Shown: one piece after another, positions 1-8,617 of the stretch
How the letters are laid out: each line of letters starts with the position of its first letter
How positions within the stretch are numbered: position 1 is the first letter of the stretch
DNA from: Mannheimia cairinae
GTDB lineage: Bacteria; Pseudomonadota; Gammaproteobacteria; Enterobacterales; Pasteurellaceae
Reading direction: 5' to 3'
DNA: 64,000 nucleotides
Assembly (NCBI RefSeq): GCF_028649535.1
Contig: NZ_JAQSJE010000009.1
Location: 186,001 to 250,000 of the forward strand
Notes under the pieces: generated by a model
Seen by the model: the letters and a program-made list of their open reading frames with translations, nothing else
The model's database searches: none
Told to the model about the DNA's origin: nothing
Made by a program: the position numbers and the translations under genes

Positions 1-2
1 AT

Positions 3-233
3 TTTCCTGTGATAACCGATATTCGAGAACAATTAGAATACGACTATAGTGAAGGCATAAAAGGAATGGTTGAATTAAATGCATTGTTAGCAGAATTTGC
101 CGATGATTACATTACACGCCGTATGATTGAAGAATTTATTGTAGATGAGCAAGAACATACTAACTGGCTTGCGGAACATTTAGGCTTAATCGAACAAATT
201 GGTTATCAAAATTACTTAATGAAACAAATGTAA
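3..233 (+). CDS. bfr: Bacterioferritin, C-terminal part (cut by window start)
   Basis: The reading frame is open back to the first base, so the gene begins before the window. The visible end reads like the last helices of bacterioferritin (about 158 residues when complete), the shell protein that oxidises and stores iron and binds haem between subunits. The sequence DEQEHTNWL corresponds to the ferroxidase-site motif DEEEHIDWL of the family, and the tail GYQNYLMKQM matches the usual IGLQNYL ending. The GTG at position 9 could be read as a start but would give a fragment without a four-helix bundle, so I treat it as internal. An aldolase gene follows after 14 bases, probably on the same transcript. 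Which paralogue (bfrA or bfrB) it is cannot be told. Confidence 0.8.
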   Translation, partial: FPVITDIREQLEYDYSEGIKGMVELNALLAEFADDYITRRMIEEFIVDEQEHTNWLAEHLGLIEQIGYQNYLMKQM

Positions 234-247
234 GAAGGGACAGAACA

Positions 248-1039
248 ATGCGAGTATTAGACAAATCATATTTACATAACACTTTCAAACAAGCAGTTTT
301 ACAACACCAAACCCAAATTGGTTTCGGTTTGGTATCAGGTTCAGCAGTGAATGCGGAAATTGTGGCAGCTTCGGGCTATGACTTCCTTTGGATTGATGGC
401 GAACACGGGCCGAACACGATAGAAACGATTATCGACCAAGCCCGAGCCATTGCTCCTTATGGTAGCCACGTGGTGGTACGACCGTTGGAAGCCGACCGTG
501 CGTTAATCAAACAGTTATTAGACGCTGGTATTCAATCAATTATCGCACCAATGGTGGAATCGGGCGAACAAGCAAAATATGTTGCAGAATCAATGTATTA
601 TCCGTCTCGTGGTAAACGTGGTTTTGGTGCTCCGGCTGTGCGTGCAGGGCGTTGGGCGAGATTGCCTGAATATATCAAACACGCCGAAGACGAGCTATTT
701 CTTGCAGTGCAAATCGAAAGCAAAAAAGGTGTAGAGAATTTTGCAGAAATTGCTACCACAGAAGGTGTCGATGCCATATTTTTAGGCCCAGCAGATTTAG
801 CCGTGGATATGGGGTATTTCGGCGATTTTTCCGGCGAAGAAATGCAGGCGACTATTGAAAAACTAATTAAAGGCATTAGAGCATTAGGCAAGCCGGTCGG
901 CACTATTGCGGGTTCGCCAGAAGAAGCGAAACGCTATATTGATTGGGGGGCAAGTTTTGTAGTAGTCGGTGCAGATACCGTTTTTCTTGCAAATGCGGCA
1001 GATAGTATGTTAGAAGCCTGCCAAAATTTGAAAAAATAA
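248..1039 (+). CDS. HpcH/HpaI-family aldolase (2-keto-3-deoxy acid aldolase)
   Basis: This 263-residue protein is a class II, metal-dependent aldolase of the HpcH/HpaI family, which cleaves 2-keto-3-deoxy acids to pyruvate and an aldehyde. Length equals HpaI, GarL and RhmA (about 260). Visible hallmarks are WIDGEHGPN near residues 48-56 with the catalytic histidine, QIESKKGVENF with the metal ligand Glu157, and FLGPADLAVDMG with the second ligand Asp183. The exact substrate (4-hydroxy-2-ketopimelate, ketodeoxyglucarate or ketodeoxyrhamnonate) cannot be deduced. No other sugar-acid catabolic gene is adjacent; the upstream neighbour is a bacterioferritin gene 14 bases away. An AGAAGGGA ribosome site lies just before the ATG. 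Confidence 0.85.
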   Translation: MRVLDKSYLHNTFKQAVLQHQTQIGFGLVSGSAVNAEIVAASGYDFLWIDGEHGPNTIETIIDQARAIAPYGSHVVVRPLEADRALIKQLLDAGIQSIIAPMVESGEQAKYVAESMYYPSRGKRGFGAPAVRAGRWARLPEYIKHAEDELFLAVQIESKKGVENFAEIATTEGVDAIFLGPADLAVDMGYFGDFSGEEMQATIEKLIKGIRALGKPVGTIAGSPEEAKRYIDWGASFVVVGADTVFLANAADSMLEACQNLKK

Positions 1040-1091
1040 CCGTAGGGACAGGGTTTTCTTCTCCAGACGATAAATAAATTTGTAGAAATAG

Positions 1092-1150
1092 GCAAGTATT
1101 TTAGAGAAACAAGCTACCGTTTTGAGATTGTACTCAGTTAAAATACTTGC
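1092..1150. promoter_or_regulatory. Inverted repeat upstream of ohr
   Basis: GCAAGTATTTTA at 1092-1103 is repeated exactly in inverse orientation as TAAAATACTTGC at 1139-1150, with 35 bases between. It ends 32 bases before the ohr start. It may be an operator pair or the stem of a leader hairpin. It does not match the TACAAT-type OhrR box I know from Bacillus, so the regulator is unassigned. Confidence 0.4.
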
Positions 1151-1182
1151 ATTCCAATTTAAATAAGACAAAGGACAACATT

Positions 1183-1614
1183 ATGAAAATTTTTTATCAC
1201 ACATCAGCAACAGCAACAGGCGGTCGAGATGGTCGTACCCAAGTGGATGATGGCTCTATCGGTTTTGACTTAGTTGGTTTTCAAAACGAAAGCGGTAAAA
1301 TCGGCACCAACCCCGAACAACTTTTTGCAATGGGCTATGCAGCGTGCTTTGATAATGCAATCATTCACATTGCACCGACATTAGGTATTAAACCAGCCAA
1401 ACATTCAACAACCGTTGGTGTGGGTATCGGTCAAAAACCGGACGGTGCATTCAGCTTTGAAATTGATATTACCATTACAGTAGAAGGGTTGAGCTTAGAA
1501 GATGCAAAAACATTAATCGAAAAAGCACACGCAACCTGCCCATATTCTAACGCTACTCGTGGTAATGTGGATGTACGCTTACACGTGAATGTGGTGCAAA
1601 CTTTTGATTTGTAA
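1183..1614 (+). CDS. ohr: Organic hydroperoxide resistance protein Ohr
   Basis: Ohr is a thiol peroxidase of the OsmC/Ohr family that reduces organic hydroperoxides in the cytoplasm using lipoylated partners. From the ATG at 1183 the protein has 143 residues, the normal length. The two redox cysteines are both present: Cys55 in GYAACFDNA and Cys119 in ATCPYSNATRGN. The glycine-rich GGRDGR near residue 13 carries the conserved active-site arginine. A longer frame starts at 1147, but AAAGGA at 1170-1175 sits correctly before 1183 and family proteins begin MK-I-FYHT-like, so 1183 is the better start. It is flanked by an inverted repeat upstream and a terminator downstream, so it is probably monocistronic. 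Confidence 0.92.
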   Translation: MKIFYHTSATATGGRDGRTQVDDGSIGFDLVGFQNESGKIGTNPEQLFAMGYAACFDNAIIHIAPTLGIKPAKHSTTVGVGIGQKPDGAFSFEIDITITVEGLSLEDAKTLIEKAHATCPYSNATRGNVDVRLHVNVVQTFDL

Positions 1615-1624
1615 TTGATAAATA

Positions 1625-1656
1625 CCATCTGGAAGCGATGTTTCAGATGGCATTTT
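1625..1656 (+). terminator. Terminator of ohr
   Basis: CCATCTG and CAGATGG form a 7-bp stem around a 12-base loop, followed closely by TTTT. It lies 10 bases after the ohr stop. Confidence 0.6.
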
Positions 1657-1700
1657 GCCTATATGATTCACTGCTGGCGGTCGGATTTACCCAAAAGTTT

Positions 1701-1742
1701 GTAAAAAATGCCCGCTCTTTATTTATCCAACAGAGAGGGCAT
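1701..1742 (-). terminator. Terminator of ssb
   Basis: On the minus strand, ATGCCCTCTCT and AGAGCGGGCAT pair with one bulge and are followed by TTTTTT. It lies about 110 bases past the ssb stop, and would end ssb transcripts after they cross the quinone-reductase remnant in antisense. Confidence 0.6.
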
Positions 1743-1746
1743 AGCA

Positions 1747-1821
1747 ATGAAAAATGTATTAATCATTTCAGTCCATAGCAATTTATTCCATTCAACCGCT
1801 AATGCTCGTATTGAGAAGTGA
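1747..1821 (+). pseudogene. N-terminal remnant of a flavodoxin-like NAD(P)H oxidoreductase
   Basis: A 24-codon frame begins MKNVLIIS and continues HSTANARI before a TGA. This resembles the start of NAD(P)H:quinone oxidoreductases of the flavodoxin-like fold (YwrO/KefF/MdaB type), whose N-termini typically read MKxLIIxGHPN followed by S-ANxxI. The usual proline after the histidine is serine here. A good ribosome site (GAGAGG, 1734-1739) is retained. Nothing resembling the remaining 150 or more residues follows, because ssb ends at 1850. I read it as a deletion remnant; a chance or functional micropeptide is the alternative. Confidence 0.4.
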
Positions 1822-1849
1822 AATTTACAATTCCTTATTTATATGTAAC

Positions 1850-2374
1850 TTAGAACGGAATATCATCATCAAAATTATTCATAGCAGGCTCTGCCTGTGG
1901 AGCAGGTTTAGATTGTTGTGGTGCTGTATTTGATGATTGGTTGTAACCGTAGTTGCTATTGCCTTGATTATAATTATTACCTGCTGGTGCAGAATTACCC
2001 CAACTGTCTTGTGATTGACCACCAAAACCAGCGTTATCGTTACGTCCGCCTAGCATTTGTAAGTTATCGATTTGGATTTCAGTTGAATAACGGTCTTGAC
2101 CGTTCTGATCTTGCCATTTACGGGTTTTTAATTTACCTTCAAGATAGACTTGTGAACCTTTACGCAAGTATTGCCCGATAATTTCTGCCGTCTTACGAAA
2201 AGCTACGCAGCGGTGCCATTCGGTAACTTCACGACGTTCCCCCGTCATTTTATCATTCCAAGTTTCAGATGTTGCCACACTAATATTTGCCACAGCCTCG
2301 CCGCTTGGCATTGTACGCATTTCAGGATCGTTACCTAAACGTCCAACAATAATTACTTTATTTACACCGGCCAT
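1850..2374 (-). CDS. ssb: Single-stranded DNA-binding protein
   Basis: SSB coats single-stranded DNA during replication, repair and recombination and, in naturally competent Pasteurellaceae, incoming DNA. The 174-residue protein begins with the OB fold (about residues 1-110, including [14 protein letters not shown] and WHRCVAF), followed by a Gly/Asn/Gln-rich linker and the acidic tail ending DDDIPF, which recruits repair enzymes. Length matches E. coli (178). It is divergent from uvrA, the same arrangement as in E. coli. The shared intergenic region holds a LexA box and a competence-type CRP-S site, so both SOS and competence control are likely. It ends at a minus-strand terminator near 1701-1742. 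Confidence 0.97.
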   Translation of the reverse strand: MAGVNKVIIVGRLGNDPEMRTMPSGEAVANISVATSETWNDKMTGERREVTEWHRCVAFRKTAEIIGQYLRKGSQVYLEGKLKTRKWQDQNGQDRYSTEIQIDNLQMLGGRNDNAGFGGQSQDSWGNSAPAGNNYNQGNSNYGYNQSSNTAPQQSKPAPQAEPAMNNFDDDIPF

Positions 2375-2456
2375 AAAATCCTCTGTTTTTTTAAATAAAT
2401 AGATAAAAAATTAGGAATTATTCTACCTGAAAATTAGAAATTTGAACACCAGAAAA

Positions 2457-2472
2457 CTGATATTTTGTACAG
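2457..2472. promoter_or_regulatory. LexA (SOS) box between ssb and uvrA
   Basis: CTGATATTTTGTACAG fits the LexA consensus CTG-N10-CAG with the typical AT-rich, TA-alternating core. The uvrA-ssb intergenic region carries a LexA operator in E. coli too, which supports the assignment. It probably represses uvrA and may affect ssb. Confidence 0.85.
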
Positions 2473-2482
2473 TTTTATCAAA

Positions 2483-2504
2483 ATATGCGATAATGCTCGA
2501 AAAT
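2483..2504. promoter_or_regulatory. CRP-S (competence) site between ssb and uvrA
   Basis: TGCGA (2486-2490), TAATGC, TCGAA (2497-2501) in an AT-rich context match the Pasteurellaceae CRP-S element, TGCGA-N6-TCGCA, which needs both CRP and Sxy. The ssb gene is a known member of the H. influenzae competence regulon. The centre is about 119 bases from the ssb start and 40 from uvrA. One right-half position differs from consensus. Confidence 0.7.
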
Positions 2505-2533
2505 TTAACAAAAAGAATTTACGAGAAAATATT

Positions 2534-5362
2534 ATGCAACATATCGATATTCGTGGGGCGAGAACGCACAATTTAAAAAATATCAATTTAGTGTTACCAC
2601 GAGATAAGTTTATTGTAATTACGGGACTTTCAGGCTCTGGCAAATCATCGTTAGCCTTTGATACGCTTTATGCAGAAGGGCAACGTCGCTATGTGGAATC
2701 ACTTTCTGCTTATGCTCGCCAATTCCTTTCTTTAATGGAAAAACCAGATGTTGATCATATTGAAGGGCTTTCACCAGCGATTTCTATTGAACAGAAATCG
2801 ACCTCTCATAACCCTCGTTCAACGGTAGGTACCGTTACTGAAATTCACGATTATCTGCGTTTATTATTTGCCCGTGTGGGCGAGCCTCGTTGCCCTGATC
2901 ACGATGTGCCGCTGGCAGCTCAAACCATTTCGCAAATGGTAGATAGAGTATTAGAAGAGCCAGAGGGAAAACGCTTGATGTTGCTTGCCCCTGTGGTAAA
3001 AGATCGTAAGGGTGAACACGTAAAATTATTAGAAAATTTGACCGCTAGCGGTTATATCCGAGCCAGAATTGACGGAGAGATTTGCGATCTTTCCGATCCG
3101 CCTGCATTAGAACTTCAGAAAAAGCATACCATTGAAGTAGTGGTGGACCGTTTCAAAGTACGAGGCGATATTGCCACCCGTTTAGCAGAGTCTTTTGAAA
3201 CAGCGTTAGATTTATCTGGCTCAACGGCGATTATTGCTGATATGGACGATCCGAATGTGGAAGAAATAGTATTTTCTTCTAGCTTTGCTTGCCCGCATTG
3301 TGGCTATTCATTATCAGAATTAGAACCTCGCTTATTCTCATTTAATAACCCTGCAGGGGCTTGCCCAACCTGTGATGGTTTAGGGGTAGAGCAGTTTTTT
3401 GACGAGAAAAAAGTAATTCAAAACCCAGATGTTTCTTTAGCGGCAGGGGCAATTAAAGGCTGGGATCGCCGTAGTTTCTATTATTTTGGGCTACTAAAAT
3501 CTGTCGCAGAACATTATGGTTTTGATATCGAAATCCCTTTCGGGCAACTGCCGAAAAAATACCAATCTATTATTCTCAACGGTAGTAAAGATGAAATTGA
3601 ATTCGTGTATGTAAATGACCGTGGCGATAAAGTTAAGCGTAAGCACAAATTTGAAGGTGTGCTGAATAATATGGCTCGCCGCTATAAAGAAACTGAATCC
3701 AATTCGGTGCGAGAAGAACTGGCAAAATATATCAATAATCGCCCTTGCTTGGATTGTAATGGTTCACGTTTACGCCGTGAGGCTCGTTATGTATTTTTAG
3801 ATAAAACTAACTTACCAATGGTATCTGAAAAAAGTATTGGCGAGGCATTAACCTTCTTTGAAGAGATTAAACTTTCAGGGCAAAAAGAGAAAATTGCTGA
3901 AAAAATCTTAAAAGAAATTCGTGAACGCTTGCAGTTTTTAGTTAATGTTGGTTTGAATTACTTATCGCTTTCTCGTTCGGCGGAAACCCTTTCAGGCGGT
4001 GAGGCTCAACGTATCCGTCTTGCCAGCCAAATTGGAGCGGGCTTAGTCGGGGTAATGTATGTGCTAGATGAGCCTTCAATCGGCTTGCACCAACGAGATA
4101 ACGAACGTTTATTAAATACCCTTGTGCATTTACGCAATTTAGGCAACACCGTCATTGTGGTGGAACACGATGAAGATGCGATTTTAGCCGCAGATCATAT
4201 TGTGGATATTGGAGCAGGGGCTGGTGTACACGGCGGTCAGGTAATTGCTCAAGGCACGGCAAAAGAGATTATGCAGGTTAAGGAATCAATTACAGGGCAG
4301 TTCTTATCGGGCAAACAAAAAATTGAAATTCCAGCTCAACGTGTGCCTTATGACGATTCCAAATTACTTACTCTAACTGGGGCAAGCGGTAACAATTTAA
4401 AAGATGTGAAATTAGAAATTCCGGTCGGGTTATTTACCTGTATTACAGGTGTTTCTGGTTCGGGAAAATCAACGCTGATTAATGACACCTTATTCCCACT
4501 GGCACAAAATGCATTAAATCGTGCGGAAAATACCGATGTTGCACCTTATAAATCGATTGATGGTTTATCTCATTTTGATAAGGTAATCGATATCGACCAA
4601 AGCCCAATTGGGCGTACACCTCGCTCAAACCCTGCAACTTACACTGGGCTATTTACCCCAATTCGTGAGCTATTTGCCGGTACGCAAGAGGCAAGAGCCA
4701 GAGGTTATAACGTTGGACGTTTTAGTTTTAATGTAAGAGGTGGACGTTGCGAAGCGTGCCAAGGTGATGGGGTAATTAAGGTGGAAATGCACTTCTTGCC
4801 TGATGTCTATGTACCGTGTGACCACTGTAAAGGCAAACGCTACAACCGTGAAACCTTAGAAATTCGTTACAAAGGTAAAACCATTCATCAAGTGCTGGAT
4901 ATGACGGTGGAAGAGGCAAGAGAATTTTTCGCCCCAGTTCCAGCAATTGCACGTAAATTACAAACCTTGATGGACGTTGGCTTATCTTATATTCGCTTGG
5001 GGCAATCTTCGACTACGCTTTCTGGTGGGGAAGCCCAGCGTGTGAAACTAGCTACCGAACTATCAAAACGTGATACTGGAAAAACGCTCTATATTTTAGA
5101 TGAACCAACTACAGGCTTACATTTTGCCGATATTAAACAGCTACTTGGTGTATTACACCGATTGCGTGATCAAGGCAATACGATTGTGGTGATCGAGCAT
5201 AATTTAGATGTGATTAAAACCGCCGACTGGATTGTTGATCTTGGCCCAGAAGGTGGTAGCGATGGTGGACAAATTATCGCAACAGGTACCCCAGAACAAG
5301 TGGCGAAAGACAAAAAATCCCACACAGCTCGTTTCTTAAAAGAAATTTTAGCCAAAGGCTAA
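2534..5362 (+). CDS. uvrA: Excinuclease ABC subunit A
   Basis: UvrA is the damage-recognition ATPase of nucleotide excision repair; as a dimer it loads UvrB at lesions. From the ATG at 2534 it has 942 residues, close to the E. coli 940. It shows two ABC ATPase units (Walker [10 protein letters not shown] near the start and GVSGSGKST in the second half; signatures LSGGEAQR twice) and cysteine pairs of the zinc modules, for example CPHC/CPTC and CEAC/CDHC. The frame extends upstream to 2465, but that start would lie inside the LexA box, and family proteins begin with a short M-x-x-I-x-I-RGAR-HNL sequence, so 2534 is chosen. An inverted uptake-sequence hairpin follows the stop. Confidence 0.97.
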   Translation: MQHIDIRGARTHNLKNINLVLPRDKFIVITGLSGSGKSSLAFDTLYAEGQRRYVESLSAYARQFLSLMEKPDVDHIEGLSPAISIEQKSTSHNPRSTVGTVTEIHDYLRLLFARVGEPRCPDHDVPLAAQTISQMVDRVLEEPEGKRLMLLAPVVKDRKGEHVKLLENLTASGYIRARIDGEICDLSDPPALELQKKHTIEVVVDRFKVRGDIATRLAESFETALDLSGSTAIIADMDDPNVEEIVFSSSFACPHCGYSLSELEPRLFSFNNPAGACPTCDGLGVEQFFDEKKVIQNPDVSLAAGAIKGWDRRSFYYFGLLKSVAEHYGFDIEIPFGQLPKKYQSIILNGSKDEIEFVYVNDRGDKVKRKHKFEGVLNNMARRYKETESNSVREELAKYINNRPCLDCNGSRLRREARYVFLDKTNLPMVSEKSIGEALTFFEEIKLSGQKEKIAEKILKEIRERLQFLVNVGLNYLSLSRSAETLSGGEAQRIRLASQIGAGLVGVMYVLDEPSIGLHQRDNERLLNTLVHLRNLGNTVIVVEHDEDAILAADHIVDIGAGAGVHGGQVIAQGTAKEIMQVKESITGQFLSGKQKIEIPAQRVPYDDSKLLTLTGASGNNLKDVKLEIPVGLFTCITGVSGSGKSTLINDTLFPLAQNALNRAENTDVAPYKSIDGLSHFDKVIDIDQSPIGRTPRSNPATYTGLFTPIRELFAGTQEARARGYNVGRFSFNVRGGRCEACQGDGVIKVEMHFLPDVYVPCDHCKGKRYNRETLEIRYKGKTIHQVLDMTVEEAREFFAPVPAIARKLQTLMDVGLSYIRLGQSSTTLSGGEAQRVKLATELSKRDTGKTLYILDEPTTGLHFADIKQLLGVLHRLRDQGNTIVVIEHNLDVIKTADWIVDLGPEGGSDGGQIIATGTPEQVAKDKKSHTARFLKEILAKG

Positions 5363-5375
5363 TAAATCAAAGGCA

Positions 5376-5432
5376 ACAAGCGGTTATATTTTTCTACTTT
5401 TTGCAAAATGGAAGAGAAATATGACCGCTTGT
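5376..5432. terminator. Inverted uptake-sequence pair after uvrA
   Basis: ACAAGCGGT at 5376-5384 and ACCGCTTGT at 5424-5432 form the arms of a hairpin whose AT flanks also pair partly, followed by TTTT. It is a natural terminator for uvrA built from two DNA uptake signals. Confidence 0.65.
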
Positions 5433-5441
5433 TTTATGGAA

Positions 5442-5463
5442 TTTTGCGATCTCTATCGAAAAA
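5442..5463 (+). promoter_or_regulatory. CRP-S-like site upstream of the RhuM gene
   Basis: TGCGA (5445-5449), TCTCTA, TCGAA (5456-5460) lie in a T4/A5 context that fits the CRP-S consensus. The half-sites are identical to those before ssb and comEC. The centre is about 81 bases before the RhuM ATG; the comEC site sits at almost the same distance (about 79) from its gene. Confidence 0.6.
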
Positions 5464-5491
5464 TTAAGTTTTTCAATTAGACAACCTTTTT

Positions 5492-5500
5492 ACAAGCGGT
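5492..5500 (+). repeat. DNA uptake signal sequence (Apl type)
   Basis: A single ACAAGCGGT core followed by an AT-rich tail, in the leader of the RhuM gene. Unpaired, unlike most intergenic copies in this window. Confidence 0.75.
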
Positions 5501-5533
5501 AGAATTTATTGGAATTTTTACAAAGGAATATCT

Positions 5534-6532
5534 ATGACTAAACTCATCCGCAATAGCACGGCTGAATTTTTAATTTTTACTAATCAATCAGGCGAACAAA
5601 GCATTGAGGTTCGTTATGAGGATAATGAAATTTGGCTGACCCAAAAAAGAATCTCAGAATTGTTTGAGGTATCATTGCCAACAATTAATGAGCACTTAAA
5701 ACATATTTTTGAAAGTAATGAATTAAATGAACTTTCAGTTATTCGGAAATTCCGAATAACTGCCTCAGACGGTAAAAATTACAACACTAAACATTATAAT
5801 CTTGATGCGGTAATTTCAGTTGGCTATCGTGTTAATTCTGTTCGTGCAACGCAATTTCGCCAGTGGGCGACACAAGTTTTACGTGAGTTTTCACAAAAAG
5901 GTTATGTGTTAGATCGTCAGCGAATGGAAAACGGAACTTTCTTAGGTGAAGATTACTTCGAGCGTTTGTTAGAAGAAATTCGGGAAATTCGCCTTTCTGA
6001 ACGTCGTTTTTATCAGAAAATTACTGATATTTATACAACAGCCATTGATTACAATAAAGAGGCTCCTACCACAAAAACATTTTTTGCGACTGTACAAAAT
6101 AAACTGCATTATGCAATTCATCAACACACGGCAGCAGAATTGATTATGGAGCGTGCAAATAGCAGTAAACCCAATATGGGGCTAACCACTTGGGCAAAAT
6201 CACCCGATGGCAAAATTCTAAAAAGTGATGCCTCTGTTGCAAAAAATTACTTAAATGACGAAGAATTAAAAGATTTAGGGGCTATCGTCAATGCTTTTTT
6301 AGATTTAGCCGAACGTCGAGCAAGACGTCAAATTCCAATGACAATGGAAGATTGGGCAAAACGATTAGATCTGTTTTTGAACGCAGATGATCTGCCGATT
6401 TTAGAGGGTAGAGGCAAAATTCGTTTTGATGAGTCTAAACTTTATGCCGAAACCGAATTTGAGAAATATCGAGTGATCCAAGATAAAAATTTTGAAAGTG
6501 ATTTTGATAAGCTAATTAAAGGCACACTTTAA
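5534..6532 (+). CDS. rhuM: RhuM-family protein
   Basis: The 332-residue protein belongs to the RhuM family, named after a gene of Salmonella pathogenicity island 3. Members are widespread, often near restriction-modification or other accessory genes, and their biochemical role is not settled. The N-terminal half holds the family core: EIWLTQKRISELFEV then a predicted helix-turn-helix-like stretch to about residue 70, followed by YNLDAVISVGYRVNS and RATQFRQWATQVLREF near 98-125, which resembles the KilA-N/Bro-type regions of phage proteins. The C-terminal half is acidic and helical. It is a single gene between uvrA and dauA, bounded by uptake-sequence hairpins on both sides. A CRP-S-like site upstream suggests control by the competence regulators. 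Confidence 0.85.
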   Translation: MTKLIRNSTAEFLIFTNQSGEQSIEVRYEDNEIWLTQKRISELFEVSLPTINEHLKHIFESNELNELSVIRKFRITASDGKNYNTKHYNLDAVISVGYRVNSVRATQFRQWATQVLREFSQKGYVLDRQRMENGTFLGEDYFERLLEEIREIRLSERRFYQKITDIYTTAIDYNKEAPTTKTFFATVQNKLHYAIHQHTAAELIMERANSSKPNMGLTTWAKSPDGKILKSDASVAKNYLNDEELKDLGAIVNAFLDLAERRARRQIPMTMEDWAKRLDLFLNADDLPILEGRGKIRFDESKLYAETEFEKYRVIQDKNFESDFDKLIKGTL

Positions 6533-6544
6533 TTTATTTGAATG

Positions 6545-6607
6545 GCAAGCGGCTATATTTTCTTAATTTTTGCAAAATAAAAGAGAGATATAACCGCTTG
6601 TTTTTTT
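6545..6607. terminator. Bidirectional terminator between rhuM and dauA
   Basis: A variant uptake core GCAAGCGGC (6545-6553) pairs with ACCGCTTGT (6593-6601) together with flanking TATAT, and is followed by a run of seven T. It separates two convergent genes. Confidence 0.7.
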
Positions 6608-8354
6608 ATTGCTGAGCCTGTTCGACTTCTCGAATTTTGGAGAAAGTCGATTCCAAATCGCTACTAAATTGAATTTTTTGAATTTCGGCAACACTTTTTT
6701 GTGAGCGAACTAACATTCTCATCGGTTGGAATTGGACATTACTCATATAGAGCGTTTGGTGCGGTAGCATATGTTGTACAAAGCGAGTAAGTGCGTGAAT
6801 TCCCCCTGCATCGAGTACGGTAACGGCATCGCATTGTAAGACGATGTGTTTGATTTCGTGGTCGGTATGGACGGTTTTTTCGTGTAAGTCTGCAAATAAG
6901 TTATCGGCAGCCGCAAAGAATAGAGGGCCACTGATGCGGTAAACCAACACATCTTCTAAATCAGCTGGGTGTGCCATTTCAAAGGTTTTTGTCATTTCTG
7001 CAATGGTGCGGATAAAGAGCAAGCTTGCTAATAACACGCCAACTGTAATTGCTATTACCATATCAAATAAGACGGTCAAGCTGATACAAGTAAGGAGTAC
7101 CGCAATTTCATTTTTGCCCGAACGACGACTTAATTGGATAATTTGCGGAATATCCGCCATATTCCACGCAACGACTAATAGTAATGCCGCCATTGAGGAA
7201 AGTGGCAGGTAAGATAGTGTTTTAGCAAAAAAGAGCAGTGCGAATAGCACCAAAAGTGCGTGAATAACGCTCGAAATAGGCGAAATAGCACCAGAACGCA
7301 CATTTGCAGCCGAACGAGCAATAGCTGCGGTAGCGGTAATTCCACCAAAAAATGGGGAAACAATATTACCTAATCCTTGTGCTAAGAGTTCATTGTTTGA
7401 GTGGTGCTTGGTATCAGTCATATTATCACACACTACGGCACAAAGAAGAGATTCAATCGCCCCAAGCATTGCCATTGAAAAGGCTGCTGGCAATAGTGCT
7501 TGAATTGTTGTGATATTCCAATCAATAGTGTTACCTTGGGCGTTAGGAATATTCCAAGGTAATGCTAACTCGGGTAGAACACTTGGAATGCCGTGTCCGA
7601 TAGTACCGTCTGATAAAGTGTAACTAAACGCAGAGCCAATAGTTGCAACATTTTGCTCTCCAAATTGGATTAAGATTAACGAAAGAATCGTACCAATAAA
7701 AACAGCAGGCAAATGTCCAGGAATGGGTAAACGTAATTTATGCCAACGAGTCAGTACTAAAAAAGTGGTTACACCAACTAAGGTATCTGCCCAGCTTATT
7801 GTGGGTAGTGCCGTAAAAATTGCATTCACTTTACCAAGATAAGATTCTGGCATATGTTCAATGGTTAAACCTAAAAAATCTTTAATTTGCAGTGTGGCAA
7901 TCACAATACCGATACCGCAAGTAAAACCAAGGGTAACGGGTAATGGAATATATTCAATTAGACGTCCTAATCGCAATAATGCCATCAGTACTAAAATAAT
8001 ACCTGAAAGCAAGGTTGCCATTAGTAACCCGCTTAACCCAAATTGTTGGGTAACAGGGTATAGAATCACGACAAAAGCAGCAGTCGGGCCTGAAATATTA
8101 AATCTTGATCCACCCGTTAAAGCAATCACAATACCGGCAATAATTGCCGTATATAAACCGTGTTGGGGCGGAACGCCACTGGCGATGGCAAGAGCCATTG
8201 AAAGAGGAATAGCAATTACACCAACAGTTAAGCCGGAGATAATATCTCTGATTAAATGCTTTTGTGTATAACCTGATCGAAAAGTATCTTTTAATGCACT
8301 AAAAGGTTTGACGGCAAGAAAGGTATTTTTTGTTAAGAACCATTTATGTAACAT
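6606..8354 (-). CDS. dauA: SulP-family transporter, DauA-like
   Basis: This 582-residue inner-membrane protein is a SulP/SLC26 transporter with a C-terminal STAS domain. It closely follows E. coli DauA (YchM, 559 residues), an aerobic succinate/C4-dicarboxylate transporter: shared stretches include [55 protein letters not shown] and [19 protein letters not shown]. The STAS domain covers roughly the last 120 residues with [10 protein letters not shown]. Compared with E. coli it has about 20 extra residues at the N-terminus. It is convergent with rhuM and stands alone. Substrate is inferred from the E. coli protein; other SulP members carry sulfate or bicarbonate. Confidence 0.85.
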   Translation of the reverse strand: MLHKWFLTKNTFLAVKPFSALKDTFRSGYTQKHLIRDIISGLTVGVIAIPLSMALAIASGVPPQHGLYTAIIAGIVIALTGGSRFNISGPTAAFVVILYPVTQQFGLSGLLMATLLSGIILVLMALLRLGRLIEYIPLPVTLGFTCGIGIVIATLQIKDFLGLTIEHMPESYLGKVNAIFTALPTISWADTLVGVTTFLVLTRWHKLRLPIPGHLPAVFIGTILSLILIQFGEQNVATIGSAFSYTLSDGTIGHGIPSVLPELALPWNIPNAQGNTIDWNITTIQALLPAAFSMAMLGAIESLLCAVVCDNMTDTKHHSNNELLAQGLGNIVSPFFGGITATAAIARSAANVRSGAISPISSVIHALLVLFALLFFAKTLSYLPLSSMAALLLVVAWNMADIPQIIQLSRRSGKNEIAVLLTCISLTVLFDMVIAITVGVLLASLLFIRTIAEMTKTFEMAHPADLEDVLVYRISGPLFFAAADNLFADLHEKTVHTDHEIKHIVLQCDAVTVLDAGGIHALTRFVQHMLPHQTLYMSNVQFQPMRMLVRSQKSVAEIQKIQFSSDLESTFSKIREVEQAQQ

Positions 8355-8540
8355 ATCTTATCCAATTACAATACAACAAAATTGAAAGGTAATTTTACTG
8401 ATAGATGACGAAATTAAATTTGAGCTAACGCAAGAAAATAGCAGAATTGTGTATTTGATGTATCGGTTTGATTCCAAGCAACAAAAAATGAAATTTTGAA
8501 AGAGTACGGAATGTTCTGATAATCTATAATAGCAGAATAG

Positions 8541-8574
8541 AGCGGTAAGATTTCTTCAAAATTTTACCGCTTGT
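8541..8574. terminator. Hairpin past the nitroreductase gene
   Basis: AGCGGTAA (8541-8548) and TTACCGCT (8564-8571) form a perfect 8-bp stem with AT-rich continuation; the right arm carries a full uptake core ACCGCTTGT (8566-8574). The rest of the 263-base gap 8355-8617 shows no gene I can support. Confidence 0.45.
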
Positions 8575-8617
8575 ATTAAGGGGAATGTCACGTGAATAGG
8601 GGATATTACTCTATTAA

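Noticed and set aside
2465-2533. Upstream start for uvrA giving 965 residues
   Set aside because: The start would fall within the LexA box and the extension has no similarity to UvrA N-termini; ATG 2534 gives the family length.
5534-6532. RhuM as part of a prophage or restriction island
   Set aside because: Neighbours uvrA and dauA are core genes; no integrase, repeat, tRNA or restriction gene is adjacent.
7861-8271. 136-residue ORF on the plus strand inside dauA
   Set aside because: Antisense shadow of a conserved transporter; no family features and no ribosome site.
8355-8617. Open stretch of about 36 codons (LLIDDEIKFELTQEN...) upstream of dauA
   Set aside because: It lacks an upstream start codon and ribosome site and matches nothing I recognise; left as intergenic.
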